From: Mucilaginibacter psychrotolerans
Lineage (GTDB): Bacteria; Bacteroidota; Bacteroidia; Sphingobacteriales; Sphingobacteriaceae
Assembly: GCF_004519315.1 (NCBI RefSeq)
Contig: NZ_SOZE01000039.1
Coordinates: 1-53,137, forward strand
DNA: 53,137 bases
Reading direction: 5' to 3'
A program made the position numbers and the translations under genes. Shown here in pieces: positions 40,151-48,606 of this stretch. Position 1 is the stretch's first letter. Every line of letters begins with the position of its first letter. The notes below the pieces were generated by a model, which worked only from the letters and a program-made list of their open reading frames with translations, was not told the origin of the DNA and did not search any database.

Positions 40151-40708
40151 TCACTTTTGCCACTCATACCTGTCATGTATCTCGCCATAATCAATCCCCT
40201 TCAAGCCGGCTGCTTTCAACTTCTCTTTTGTTTTTATACCGATGATTTCCACCGGCGATTTATGGGCGAAGCTGCCGAAAAAGAGGTCGGTACGGTAAAA
40301 GCCGTCGCCTATTTCTTCTTTTGATATTAAGCACGGCGGCGTTGCGCCAATTACTTCTTCATAACCCTGGCAGGATTCGTTATAATTCAAGAAGCGCGTT
40401 CCGCGTGCAATTGGATCGAACTCAAGCACGTTATGGATTTTGAACCAATAGAAGCCCCGCGAGGCGGGTAGGGGTACGAATTCCAGGCCCTGGTACCCTT
40501 CAGCTTCGCAGAAGGCTTTTACCTGTTCGTTAACAATGGTGAAGTTATCATACGTGCTGGAGAACGTTTTTTTGGTTTTGATCTTAATAGTCGGGTCTAT
40601 TTTGTCGATAGCATAAATATCTCTGAACCTGTCGCATTCCGTTAGCTGCAGGTCTTTGAACATGCTGCTTTTGTTATCATAAATCAAAAGATGATATCCT
40701 AATAGCAT
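40151..40708 (-). CDS. Hypothetical 185-residue protein, immunity-like
   Basis: A soluble protein with no signal peptide. The pattern TECDRFRDIYAID, then a central FYWFKIHNVLEFDPIARGTR and FYRTDLFFGSFAHKSPVEII, ending GLKGIDYGEIHDRYEW, is reminiscent of the Imm11/DUF1629 type of polymorphic toxin immunity proteins. That match is from memory and weak. It is convergent with the secreted protein gene. Confidence 0.5.
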   Translation of the reverse strand: MLLGYHLLIYDNKSSMFKDLQLTECDRFRDIYAIDKIDPTIKIKTKKTFSSTYDNFTIVNEQVKAFCEAEGYQGLEFVPLPASRGFYWFKIHNVLEFDPIARGTRFLNYNESCQGYEEVIGATPPCLISKEEIGDGFYRTDLFFGSFAHKSPVEIIGIKTKEKLKAAGLKGIDYGEIHDRYEWQK

Positions 40709-40750
40709 AATTATCGCAAATGGAACAATCGGATTATTAAAGGTAGAAAA

Positions 40751-40787
40751 TTAAAAAAAGCGATTAGTCATCCTTATCACTTTTTTT
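40751..40787. other. Degenerate copy of the dps terminator
   Basis: AAAAAAAGCGATTAGTCATC + CTTATCACTTTTTTT resembles 39299-39333 in order and length but with a weaker stem. It comes before the dps fragment rather than after it, so a simple tandem duplication does not explain it. Confidence 0.6.
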
Positions 40788-40819
40788 ACGGACGTGATTT
40801 TTGTCTCAAATCTTGCGGC

Positions 40820-40903
40820 GGCACCAACGATATGGTGAACCGTTTTATGCAATTCAAGGAGAAAAACACCTGGATGTTGAGGTCTTTTGTGAATGAAGAT
40901 TAA
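40820..40903 (+). pseudogene. Truncated dps 3' end
   Basis: 84 bases match 39013-39096, the last 27 codons plus stop of dps, with five differences. All five are silent (for example CGA/CGT, GAA/GAG, CTG/TTG). The copy has no start and no upstream dps sequence. Confidence 0.93.
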
Positions 40904-40968
40904 TTTTAGGGTGAATGGTGAATAGAGAGTGGTGAATGGTTGCAAGATCGATACGCTCAATCATACAT

Positions 40969-41010
40969 AAATAAGCAAGTCGATGAAATTTTTCATCGCC
41001 TTGCTTATTT
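40969..41010. terminator. Hairpin between dps fragment and SMI1 gene
   Basis: AAATAAGCAAG and CTTGCTTATTT pair around an inner CGATGAAATTTTTCATCG hairpin. It may terminate the SMI1/KNR4 transcript on the minus strand. Confidence 0.6.
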
Positions 41011-41089
41011 GCCGTCCTCGCAGGGGCACTCGATAGATTTAAGTTAACCCGCAAAATCTTGGCGCCACTTATCAAATCGTCAGAACCCA

Positions 41090-41250
41090 TAAAGCGTTCC
41101 TATGGAACGCGCTTTCATATCTTTCTTTATCTACCGATAAGGTATCCCGAAGGGATACGCATTTACCATCTTCGTCCCTTCGGGACGGCTTATGGGTAGA
41201 AACATGTAAATCGTCCATTTTACGTTCCATCGGAACGTTTTATGATATTA
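41090..41250. repeat. Cluster of short palindromes (GCGTTCCTATGGAACGC type)
   Basis: Contains GCGTTCCTATGGAACGC, GTATCCCGAAGGGATAC, CGTCCCTTCGGGACG and ACGTTCCATCGGAACGT, framed by CCCATAA/TTATGGG arms. No gene is seen in 40904-41267. Confidence 0.85.
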
Positions 41251-41267
41251 AGTATGCAGTATCGTAT

Positions 41268-41741
41268 TCAAAAAGGATTTTCGCCCCTCTTAAGTCTCTC
41301 TAATCTACTGTCAATAAATTGGGATAATGTTCTATCTAACAAAGCATGTATCCATGGTGTGCTATCATTATGGCGCTCATGTAAAACAGCCTCGTAAATG
41401 ATAGGGTCGAATTGGTTTTCATCTAAATAAACAAATAAAAATTGACTGCCTGCATTATAAACATCGACTACATAAAAAGGCCTTAATATTTCCCTGTTAT
41501 ATTTTGGCATCGGACTCCTTGCGGCTTCTTGCATTTCTTGTTGAGTTTCTTCCAGTCCAAAATCAAATACAGCGCAAAACTCCCCTGCAAGAAATAACAT
41601 TTCGCGCAAGGCAGTTGGAAATGGATTGCCATTGTTATATACTGATTCCAGTAAAGTGATTTCTTGTAATGATATCCCTTTATTTTCAAAGAGGCTCAAG
41701 TTGGGATTATCCTTAAGATTTTGCAGCAATTCTATTTCCAT
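41268..41741 (-). CDS. SMI1/KNR4-type immunity protein
   Basis: A 157-residue soluble protein with the SMI1/KNR4 fold pattern: ENKGISLQEITLLESVYNNG, then NPFPTALREMLFLAGEFCAV, then RPFYVVDVYNAGSQFLFVYL and IYEAVLHER. Proteins of this family are frequent immunity partners of contact-dependent toxins in Bacteroidota. No toxin lies nearby, so this is an orphan. ATG at 41741. Confidence 0.75.
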   Translation of the reverse strand: MEIELLQNLKDNPNLSLFENKGISLQEITLLESVYNNGNPFPTALREMLFLAGEFCAVFDFGLEETQQEMQEAARSPMPKYNREILRPFYVVDVYNAGSQFLFVYLDENQFDPIIYEAVLHERHNDSTPWIHALLDRTLSQFIDSRLERLKRGENPF

Positions 41742-41765
41742 ATTTTAAAGTCAATGCAAACAAAG

Positions 41766-41792
41766 GAGGCGATGAAAAAATCTCATCGCCTC
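41766..41792 (-). terminator. Terminator after the FadL-type porin gene
   Basis: On the minus strand GAGGCGATGA, a short loop, TCATCGCCTC and then CTTTGTTT. It lies about 80 bases after the porin stop. Confidence 0.7.
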
Positions 41793-41872
41793 AGTTATTA
41801 AAATCTCTGTGAACCTCTGTGGCTACTCTGCGCACTCTGCGGTTAAATCACCACAATAAAGTCTCACATCTA

Positions 41873-43372
41873 TCAGAATCTATATCCCAAAGTCAAATAA
41901 CCATTGTTCAAGGTTTTATTGAGCAATGCGCTTGGGCTGGCAGAACCTACTTCATAAGGGAATACGGTTTGGCTGCCGGTAGCGTGGGTGTAGGTAGCAT
42001 CCAGGTAATACTGGCCAAAGCGCAGGCCCATGCCGCCGCTTACAGTTTTAATGTCGCTATCGTTGCCATCGCGGCGGGCTTTGCCCTGTATGCCGTAACC
42101 GCCTCGCAGCAAGAAGAAGCTGGTAAGCCTGGCTTCGGCACCTAAATGGTAATTCACTGCCGATTGGTACAGGCTGCGGATATTGGGGTTGTCGTCCCTA
42201 TCGGCGTTGAAGTTTTCATCGCTGCTGATATGTGTACTGCTGTAATCTACATATTCTATATCTCCGGTAATAAAGCCGAACGATTTGATGAATATCGATG
42301 CACCACCGGCAAATTTCCACGGTGTGCGCATGGTGTAGGTTAACGAATAGTTTTGCGGACCATCTTCAAAGCGGCTGCCGTTGCTGATGGTGGTACCCAG
42401 GCTCTCGCTGTACGAATCATCAATGGTATAATATGTAGGCGTGTGGATTACCGCACCTATACGAAACGCATCGGCAGGTTTAAAAATAACACCCAGGCGG
42501 CCACTAACGCCGGAGCCTTTGGTGTCCTGGTCTTGCGTAAAGTTAGATGAGTAGTTACGGCTAACCGGAACCTGGCTGCCGGCTGGCCCCTCTAATACAG
42601 ATATGCCGCCATCCTCATAAAAATTGCTCAACGAGTTGAATCTTACGTTTACGAAGCTTACGCCCGCACCGATGTAGAATTTGTTGCTGTAGTTGGCGCC
42701 AAAAGCAAAATCTAAAGCCGATAGGCCCCCGCTACGCGTAGCGATGCTCTGCTGATTTACACCCGGCAACGAGTTGCTTTTGTAAAGGGGATTGGCATTG
42801 GTTCCGTAATTATCGATCAGGTTATGGTCGTAAGCATTACCCGATAATGTTCCTACAGCAATACCTGATCCGTTGGGGTCGTTGGCAAGATTTGCATAAT
42901 AATCATTGATAGAGTTGTTGCTATTTTTGCCTGCGTAATTGATGTTCTCGTAAAAGTTAGCCGTACGGCTGTAACCGCCACCGTAATTAAAGCTAAGCCA
43001 GCCTTTGGTTTTATCGGAGCCTTTTGGCCTATCCAACTGCTGGTATATTACAAAGGCAGCGTGGTTAAGGTTGCCGGTAGATTTGGTATCGAACTTAGAA
43101 CTGTTTAAATAGCTCGAGTTAACTTTGATGTTATTGTATTCAGGGGTAATGCTTAACTCCGAGTGCGTAAAGAAACCCAGGCCTGCGGGGTTGCCGCTAA
43201 CCGAGCTAAGATCGCCGCCAATGGCTGTACCGGCATTGCCCACGCCTTTAATACGTGCTGTAGAGCCGGTTTGTCCGGTAGAAAAACGCACCGCATCCTG
43301 CGCGTATTGGGCAAAACTATTTTGGGTAATTGCTACTATAGCAATTACACTGAGTAGATATTTAATTTTCAT
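41873..43372 (-). CDS. OmpP1/FadL-type outer membrane protein
   Basis: A 499-residue protein with signal peptide (cut after TQNSFA) and the family's N-terminal pattern: QDAVRFSTGQTGSTARIKGV, GNAGTAIGGDLSSVSGNPAG and then ELSITPEYNNIKV. The last residues GYLTLGYRF end in Phe, as expected for an outer membrane beta-barrel. FadL-type channels carry hydrophobic substrates across the outer membrane; the actual ligand is unknown. It starts 26 bases after the Tyr/Gly-rich lipoprotein gene and is likely in one transcript with it. Confidence 0.88.
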   Translation of the reverse strand: MKIKYLLSVIAIVAITQNSFAQYAQDAVRFSTGQTGSTARIKGVGNAGTAIGGDLSSVSGNPAGLGFFTHSELSITPEYNNIKVNSSYLNSSKFDTKSTGNLNHAAFVIYQQLDRPKGSDKTKGWLSFNYGGGYSRTANFYENINYAGKNSNNSINDYYANLANDPNGSGIAVGTLSGNAYDHNLIDNYGTNANPLYKSNSLPGVNQQSIATRSGGLSALDFAFGANYSNKFYIGAGVSFVNVRFNSLSNFYEDGGISVLEGPAGSQVPVSRNYSSNFTQDQDTKGSGVSGRLGVIFKPADAFRIGAVIHTPTYYTIDDSYSESLGTTISNGSRFEDGPQNYSLTYTMRTPWKFAGGASIFIKSFGFITGDIEYVDYSSTHISSDENFNADRDDNPNIRSLYQSAVNYHLGAEARLTSFFLLRGGYGIQGKARRDGNDSDIKTVSGGMGLRFGQYYLDATYTHATGSQTVFPYEVGSASPSALLNKTLNNGYLTLGYRF

Positions 43373-43398
43373 AAAATAAGAGGTGTATCGTGATAAAA

Positions 43399-44346
43399 TT
43401 ATGGTCGTGCAGGTCTGCCGCCACCGCCACCACCGCCGCTGCTTGAGCCGCCACCACCACCACCGCCACTTGATGGTGAAGGAGATGGAGGAGAATAGGA
43501 AGGTTGCCTATCTGGCGTGCGGGCTGAGCTTGCCGGGCGTTGTTGTGGCTGGTAGCTGTCGTTACCGCCGCGTGCGTCTCTGGTTGGGCGGGTATTGCTG
43601 TAGCTGCCGTTATTGCTATAACCTCTGGCTGCCGGTCTGGTTGTATAACTGCCGTCTGAGCCTCTGGTTGGGCGGTTTGGATAGTAGCCAATGCCGTTAT
43701 TAGCAACACCGCTATAGCCTACACCATTGCGACCGCCAACGCCTATGCCGCGCGGACTACCTGCGCCACGGTTAGGCCGTGGTGTACCGTAGGTGCTATT
43801 GGCCGATATTACACCCCAATAATTGCCCCCGTAGCCATAACCGGTACCCCAGTAAGAATAAGGCGAATAACCGAAGCCGCCACCATAACCATAGTAGTTG
43901 CCAAAGCCTGCATAAGGCGAAAATGCGCCATAACCATAGCCTATGCCACCATAAAACCCGTAAGGCGAACCATAGGGCAGGGTGAAGGGGCTCCAGTTTA
44001 AGCCTACAGAAAAACCGTAGTTGCTGTAATTGTATGGGTTGTAGTTGCCATAGTAACTATCGTAATAGCTAAAGGGTGAATAATAACCAAAGCGATTAAT
44101 ACGCGATGAGTAATCATCGTAGTAGTAATAATCGTCGTCGCCGTTATCACCGTCATAGGCTACGTCGTCCTGCTGCTGCTGGTACACAGGTTTCGGTGCT
44201 ATATATTCGGGTGCTTCGCCAGCTGTTGCCTGCGAGAAGTACACGTCGTCGCTGTTTTTTGCGGTAGATGCGGTTTTATTTACCGAGCAGGAACTCAGCG
44301 CCACGGCGCCGATAATTGCGATTCCTAAGAGTAGGTTCCTTTTCAT
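43399..44346 (-). CDS. Tyr/Gly-rich lipoprotein
   Basis: ATG at 44346 gives 315 residues with lipoprotein signal (MKRNLLLGIAIIGAVALSSC). After an acidic segment (YDGDNGDDDYYYYDDYSS) come Tyr/Gly/Pro/Asn-rich low-complexity stretches (YDSYYGNYNPYNYSNYGFS, YGYGGNYWG), then Arg/Pro-rich parts (GTPRPNRGAGSPRGIGVG) and a Gly/Ser tail. It is probably an unstructured surface or periplasmic lipoprotein. Similar proteins occur in Sphingobacteriaceae; the function is unknown. It precedes the FadL-type gene and diverges from proS. Confidence 0.7.
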   Translation of the reverse strand: MKRNLLLGIAIIGAVALSSCSVNKTASTAKNSDDVYFSQATAGEAPEYIAPKPVYQQQQDDVAYDGDNGDDDYYYYDDYSSRINRFGYYSPFSYYDSYYGNYNPYNYSNYGFSVGLNWSPFTLPYGSPYGFYGGIGYGYGAFSPYAGFGNYYGYGGGFGYSPYSYWGTGYGYGGNYWGVISANSTYGTPRPNRGAGSPRGIGVGGRNGVGYSGVANNGIGYYPNRPTRGSDGSYTTRPAARGYSNNGSYSNTRPTRDARGGNDSYQPQQRPASSARTPDRQPSYSPPSPSPSSGGGGGGGSSSGGGGGGGRPARP

Positions 44347-44392
44347 TTTGCAGAGAGTATAAAGTTCGAGTTCAAATAAACGTATAAATTTA

Positions 44393-44400
44393 TAAATTTG
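44393..44400 (+). promoter_or_regulatory. -7 box of proS
   Basis: TAAATTTG, match to TAnnTTTG, 51 bases before the proS ATG. The -33 region lacks a TTTG at the usual distance. Confidence 0.4.
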
Positions 44401-44451
44401 GCGGTTAGTATTATTAATTATAAAGTCAAATTCTATTCCAAAAATCAATAT

Positions 44452-45924
44452 ATGAGCAAAGGTGTTATTAGCAAAGACGAAGATTATTCGCAATGGTTTA
44501 ACGACTTAATAATTAAATCTGATATGGCCGAATATTCGCCTGTCAGAGGGTGTATGATCATTAAGCCATACGGCTATTCTATATGGGAAAAAATACAGGC
44601 CCAGCTCGATAAAATGTTCAAAGAAACCGGGCACCAAAACGCCTATTTTCCGCTGCTTATACCAAAATCTTTCTTCTCTAAAGAAGCCAGCCATGTGGAA
44701 GGTTTCGCTAAAGAATGTGCGGTTGTAACGCACTACAGGCTAAAGAACGATGGAAACGGCAATATTGTTGTGGATGAAGAAGCAAAACTGGAGGAAGAAT
44801 TAATCATTCGCCCAACATCCGAAACCATCATCTGGAACACCTACCGCGGCTGGATACAAAGTTACCGCGATTTGCCTATTTTGGTGAACCAATGGGCCAA
44901 CGTAATGCGCTGGGAAATGCGCACCCGCTTGTTCCTGCGCACCAGCGAATTTTTATGGCAGGAAGGCCATACTGCCCATGCAACCGCCGAAGAAGCTGTA
45001 GCAGAAACCGAACAAATGCTGGACGTTTACGCAGAATTTGCCGAAAACTGGATGGCCCTGCCGGTAGTAAAAGGCCGCAAAACCGCCAACGAGCGCTTCG
45101 CAGGCGCACTGGATACCTATTGCATTGAAGCATTGATGCAGGATGGCAAGGCCCTGCAGGCAGGTACATCGCACTTTTTGGGTCAGAATTTCGCCAAGGC
45201 TTTCGACGTGAAATTTACCACCCGCGATAATAAACAAGATTTTGTTTGGGCAACTTCATGGGGGGTGTCAACCCGTTTGATAGGTGCCTTGATTATGGCC
45301 CACTCGGACGATGCCGGACTGGTATTGCCGCCAAAGCTGGCACCTATACAGGTGGTTATCGTGCCTATTTACAAGCACCCCGAAGAGCTGGATGCCATCA
45401 GCGAATACGTAAAAGGCCTAACAAAGGAACTGCGCAGTAAAGATGTTACCGTAAAATTCGATAACCGCGATACCCACCGCCCGGGCGCCAAATTTGCCGA
45501 GTACGAGTTGAAGGGCGTACCATTGCGCGTAGCCATTGGTAGTCGCGATATGCAGAACGGTACTGTAGAATTGGCACGTCGCGATACCAAAACCAAGGAA
45601 ACCGTTCAACAGGATGGTTTGGCAGCGCATATTACCGCTCTGCTGGAAGAGATACAGACGAATATCTACACCAAAGCATCAACCTTCCGTGCGGAGAACA
45701 CTACCGAGGTAGATACTTACGAAGAGTTCAAACGCATGCTGGATGAGCAACCGGGCTTTATATCGGCGCACTGGGATGGCACATCAGAAACGGAACAAAA
45801 GATAAAAGATGAAACTAAGGCTACAATCCGTTGCATACCTTTGAACAATAAGCAGGAAGAAGGCAAGTGCATCCTGACGGGGAATCCGTCGACGCAGAGG
45901 GTGCTGTTTGCCCGAGCGTACTAA
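44452..45924 (+). CDS. proS: Prolyl-tRNA synthetase (short, eukaryote-like type)
   Basis: ATG at 44452 gives 490 residues. Class II motifs are seen: GCMIIKPYGYSIWEKIQAQL (motif 1 region), NVMRWEMRTRLFLRTSEFLW (motif 2) and the C-terminal anticodon-binding domain with VVIVPIYKHP and RPGAKFAEYELKGVPLRVAI. It lacks the editing insertion of the long bacterial form and so is the archaeal/eukaryote-type enzyme usual in Bacteroidota. The C-terminal Cys-containing extension ends in FARAY, the common tyrosine end. Confidence 0.96.
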   Translation: MSKGVISKDEDYSQWFNDLIIKSDMAEYSPVRGCMIIKPYGYSIWEKIQAQLDKMFKETGHQNAYFPLLIPKSFFSKEASHVEGFAKECAVVTHYRLKNDGNGNIVVDEEAKLEEELIIRPTSETIIWNTYRGWIQSYRDLPILVNQWANVMRWEMRTRLFLRTSEFLWQEGHTAHATAEEAVAETEQMLDVYAEFAENWMALPVVKGRKTANERFAGALDTYCIEALMQDGKALQAGTSHFLGQNFAKAFDVKFTTRDNKQDFVWATSWGVSTRLIGALIMAHSDDAGLVLPPKLAPIQVVIVPIYKHPEELDAISEYVKGLTKELRSKDVTVKFDNRDTHRPGAKFAEYELKGVPLRVAIGSRDMQNGTVELARRDTKTKETVQQDGLAAHITALLEEIQTNIYTKASTFRAENTTEVDTYEEFKRMLDEQPGFISAHWDGTSETEQKIKDETKATIRCIPLNNKQEEGKCILTGNPSTQRVLFARAY

Positions 45925-45930
45925 GTGGTG

Positions 45931-46080
45931 AGCCCCCCAACCCCCTGAAGGGGGAGCTTTTGAAAAGCAGGGTGGTAGCCCCCCAGCCCCCTGAAGGGGG
46001 AGCTTTTGAAAAGCATGGGGAATAGGAATTAATAATTAAATAACAACCTTCGGCTCCCCCTTCAGGGGGTTGGGGGGCTG
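45931..46080. repeat. Palindromic repeats, family E (GCCCCCCAACCCCCTGAAGG type)
   Basis: Two direct left arms (AGCCCCCCAACCCCCTGAAG + GGGGAGC at 45931 and 45977) are followed by an inverted right arm GGCTCCCCCTTCAGGGGGTT + GGGGGGCT (46052-46079). Each arm is itself a hairpin. A copy lies inside the coding sequence at 47766-47846. Confidence 0.9.
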
Positions 46081-46095
46081 GACTTTACAGGGCTT

Positions 46096-47235
46096 ATGAA
46101 ATTCGCAACAAAAGCAATACACGCAGGGCAGGAGCCCGATCCAACTACAGGCGCTATCATGACGCCGATATACCAAACCTCCACCTACTGGCAAAAATCG
46201 CCGGGGGATAACAAGGGGTACGAGTATTCGCGCGGCACCAACCCAACCCGCAAGGCGCTGGAAGATTGCTTAGCCGCTTTGGAAAACGCAAAATACGGAC
46301 TGGCATTCTCCAGCGGTATGGGCGCAACCGATGCCGTGATGAAATTGCTGGCACCGGGCGACGAGGTAATTACCGGTAACGACCTCTATGGCGGCTCGTA
46401 CCGTATCTTCACCAAAATTTTTGCTAACTACGGTATCAAATTCCATTTCCTGGATTTGAAGGATCCTGAAATCGTAAAAGAATACATCAATGATAAAACC
46501 AAACTCATCTGGATAGAAACGCCGACCAATCCTACCATGCAGGTGGTGGATATCGAGGCTATCGGTAAGATAAGCAAGGCAAATAATCTGCTATTCGTGG
46601 TGGATAATACCTTCGCTTCGCCATACCTGCAAAACCCGATAGATTTGGGTGCCGATGTGGTGATGCATTCCGTAACCAAATACATTGGCGGTCACTCCGA
46701 TGTAGTGATGGGTGCGTTGATGCTGAACGACGAGGAGCTATACAAAAAGCTTTGGTTCATTTACAACGCCTGCGGTGCAACACCCGGGCCTATGGACAGC
46801 TTCCTGGTACTGCGTGGTATTAAAACCCTGCACCTGCGTATGAAGGCCCATTGCGAGAACGGCAGGGCCGTAGCGGAGTTCCTGAAGGACCACCCAAGGG
46901 TAGAAAAAATTTACTGGCCGGGTTTCCCCGATTCGCCGAACTACGAGGTTGCCAAAAGGCAGATGCGCGATTTTGGCGGCATGATCTCCATCGTATTAAA
47001 AGATGCCGACCTACAGGAAACCTTCCGCATTGCCGGCTCATTTAAAGTGTTCTCTTTGGCCGAATCATTAGGCGGCGTGGAATCATTGATCAATCACCCC
47101 GTAAGTATGACCCACGGCAGCATCCCCAAAGCCGAGCGCGACAAAGCCGGCGTGGTAGATAACCTGCTACGCCTAAGCGTAGGGGTAGAGGATATTGAAG
47201 ATTTGCTGGAAGATTTGAAACAGGCGCTTGCGTAA
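46096..47235 (+). CDS. Cystathionine gamma-synthase/lyase (trans-sulfuration PLP enzyme)
   Basis: A 379-residue fold-type I PLP enzyme. The start (KFATKAIHAGQEPDPTTGAI), YEYSRGTNPTRKALEDCLAA, FSSGMGATDAVMKLLAPGDE and the PLP lysine in MHSVTKYIGGHSDVVMG are clear, as is VESLINHPVSMTHGSIPKAE. It either makes cystathionine from O-acyl-homoserine and cysteine or splits cystathionine to cysteine. Together with the CBS enzyme at 1254, a reverse-transsulfuration lyase is plausible. The two functions cannot be separated by sequence alone here. Confidence 0.92.
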   Translation: MKFATKAIHAGQEPDPTTGAIMTPIYQTSTYWQKSPGDNKGYEYSRGTNPTRKALEDCLAALENAKYGLAFSSGMGATDAVMKLLAPGDEVITGNDLYGGSYRIFTKIFANYGIKFHFLDLKDPEIVKEYINDKTKLIWIETPTNPTMQVVDIEAIGKISKANNLLFVVDNTFASPYLQNPIDLGADVVMHSVTKYIGGHSDVVMGALMLNDEELYKKLWFIYNACGATPGPMDSFLVLRGIKTLHLRMKAHCENGRAVAEFLKDHPRVEKIYWPGFPDSPNYEVAKRQMRDFGGMISIVLKDADLQETFRIAGSFKVFSLAESLGGVESLINHPVSMTHGSIPKAERDKAGVVDNLLRLSVGVEDIEDLLEDLKQALA

Positions 47236-47289
47236 GAAGAGTGAAGAGATAAGAGGCAAGAGTCAAGAAAGACGAAAACATAACCACCG

Positions 47290-47384
47290 CGTCATTGCGA
47301 GGAACGAAGCAATCTCTAAGCAGGAAAAGCGACTCGCAAAGGAGCTCTGCTTCCCGGGAGATTGCTTCGTGCCTCGCAATGACG
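47290..47384. repeat. Palindromic intergenic repeat, family A (copy 3)
   Basis: Arms CGTCATTGCGAGGAACGAAG and TTGCTTCGTGCCTCGCAATG + ACG, as at 519-610 and 1093-1185. It ends 13 bases before the next start codon. Confidence 0.92.
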
Positions 47385-47396
47385 CTTTGAGATAAA

Positions 47397-48248
47397 ATGA
47401 ACGACAACCTCAAAGCATTCCTCGACCAAAAAGTTTCCCAATACAGCCGCCCCGAATTTATCGCCAACGATCCTGTGAGCATCCCGCACCTGTTCACCAA
47501 AAAGCAGGATATCGAAATCATGGGCTTTTGGGCGGCAACCTTAGCCTGGGGGCAGCGCGTTACCATCATCAATAAGTGCAAAGAACTCATTATGCTGATG
47601 GATGGCGCGCCTTATGATTTCATCATCAATCACGAAGAACCTGACTTAAAGAAACTGCTCAACTTTAAGCACCGCACTTTTAACGATATCGATACGCTGT
47701 ACTTTATTTCGTTTTTCAGGCATCATTATGAACGCCATCAATCGCTTGAAGAGGCTTTTATGGCAAGCCCCCCCCGCCTCCTAAAGGGGGAGCCAGCTAC
47801 CAAAGGTGCAAATCAAAAGTTCCCCCTTCAGGGGGCGGAGGGGGCTACGGTTGCATTGAATAATTTCCGTTCCTACTTCATGTCGTTTCCCGATTTCCCC
47901 AACCGCACTAAAAAGCATGTTTCTTCGCCCTCGCAAAAATCCACTTGCAAGCGGCTGTGCATGTTTCTGCGCTGGATGGTTAGGAAGGACGAGCAAGGCG
48001 TAGATTTCGGCATATGGAACAAGCTGAAGCCCGCCGACCTTATTTGCCCCTGCGACCTGCATGTTGACCGTGTTGCCCGCAAACTCAAACTCATCACCCG
48101 CAAACAAACCGACTGGCAAACCGCCCTCGAACTCACCCAAAACCTGCGCGAACTTGACCCGCTGGACCCCGTGAAATATGATTTCGCGTTGTTTGGCTTG
48201 GGGATTGAGGAAAGGTGGGGCTTAGAGGGGATATTGCCGGAGTTTTAA
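47397..48248 (+). CDS. TIGR02757 family protein with in-frame repeat insertion
   Basis: A 283-residue protein. It matches TIGR02757 (uncharacterised, Bacteroidota-type): YSRPEFIANDPVSIPHLFTK, EIMGFWAATLAWGQRVTIIN, KHVSSPSQKSTCKRLCMFLR + WMVRKDEQGVD and CDLHVDRVARKL. The helical pattern resembles the HhH-GPD DNA glycosylase fold, which is only a suggestion. About 27 residues at 124-150 (SPPRLLKGEPATKG...FPLQGAEGA) come from an inserted palindromic repeat (47766-47846, family E). They lie between EEAFMAS and ATVALNNFRSYF, probably a loop. The frame is kept on both sides and all conserved motifs remain. Confidence 0.85.
   Translation: MNDNLKAFLDQKVSQYSRPEFIANDPVSIPHLFTKKQDIEIMGFWAATLAWGQRVTIINKCKELIMLMDGAPYDFIINHEEPDLKKLLNFKHRTFNDIDTLYFISFFRHHYERHQSLEEAFMASPPRLLKGEPATKGANQKFPLQGAEGATVALNNFRSYFMSFPDFPNRTKKHVSSPSQKSTCKRLCMFLRWMVRKDEQGVDFGIWNKLKPADLICPCDLHVDRVARKLKLITRKQTDWQTALELTQNLRELDPLDPVKYDFALFGLGIEERWGLEGILPEF
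47766..47846. repeat. Family E palindrome inside a coding sequence
   Basis: 81 bases, exactly 27 codons, with outer arms GCCCCCCCCGCCTCC and GGGGGCGGAGGGGGCT and inner arms TAAAGGGGGAGC and GTTCCCCCTTCAGG. It contains no in-frame stop. The intergenic relatives are at 45931-46080. Confidence 0.9.
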
Positions 48249-48269
48249 CCAAAAACACTCCTCCCTGTG

Positions 48270-48355
48270 TCGAGGGAAGCGAAGCGACGAGGAACCTTGT
48301 TAGTAATGCAAAGCAGTCACGCAATTGGTGAGCCTTGCATCAACAACAAGATTAT
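48270..48355. repeat. Repeat containing TTAGTAATGCAAAGCAGTCA (copy 1)
   Basis: CTTGTTAGTAATGCAAAGCA + GTCACGCAATTGG...GCATCAACAACAAGAT recurs at 48503-48556. The CTTGTT...AACAAG ends make it palindromic overall. No gene lies between 48249 and 48606. Confidence 0.85.
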
Positions 48356-48363
48356 TTCTCTTT

Positions 48364-48452
48364 TGTCATCCTGAGGAACGAAGGATCTAATAGCCACGAA
48401 GTATAGCCGGTTTGCGTTGTGGCGATTAGATGCTTCGTTCCTCAGCATGACA
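48364..48452. repeat. Palindromic repeat (GTCATCCTGAGGAACGAAGG type)
   Basis: Arms TGTCATCCTGAGGAACGAAG and GCTTCGTTCCTCAGCATGAC + AA with GATCTAATAGCCAC/GTGGCGATTAGAT inside. Similar in layout to family A but of different sequence. Confidence 0.85.
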
Positions 48453-48472
48453 AGCGGCATTGTTTTTCTCTT

Positions 48473-48588
48473 TGTCATGTTGAGCGACAGCGAAAAATCT
48501 TGTTAGTAATGCAAAGCAGTCATGCAAAGTGGTTGGCCGTGCATCAACAACAAGATATCTCCTCGCTATCGCTCGTTCGATATGACAA
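48473..48588. repeat. Palindromic repeat (TTGTCATGTTGAGCGACAGC type)
   Basis: TTGTCATGTTGAGCGACAGC and TCGCTCGTTCGATATGACAA form the ends; the middle holds copy 2 of the TTAGTAATGCAAAGCAGTCA repeat. Confidence 0.8.
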
Positions 48589-48606
48589 TTTTGTTATCTT
48601 TAAATC

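Noticed and set aside
47090..47590. Minus-strand frame with RHEAIS and FVPRND words
   Set aside because: The words are translations of the family A palindrome; the frame is antisense to two real genes.
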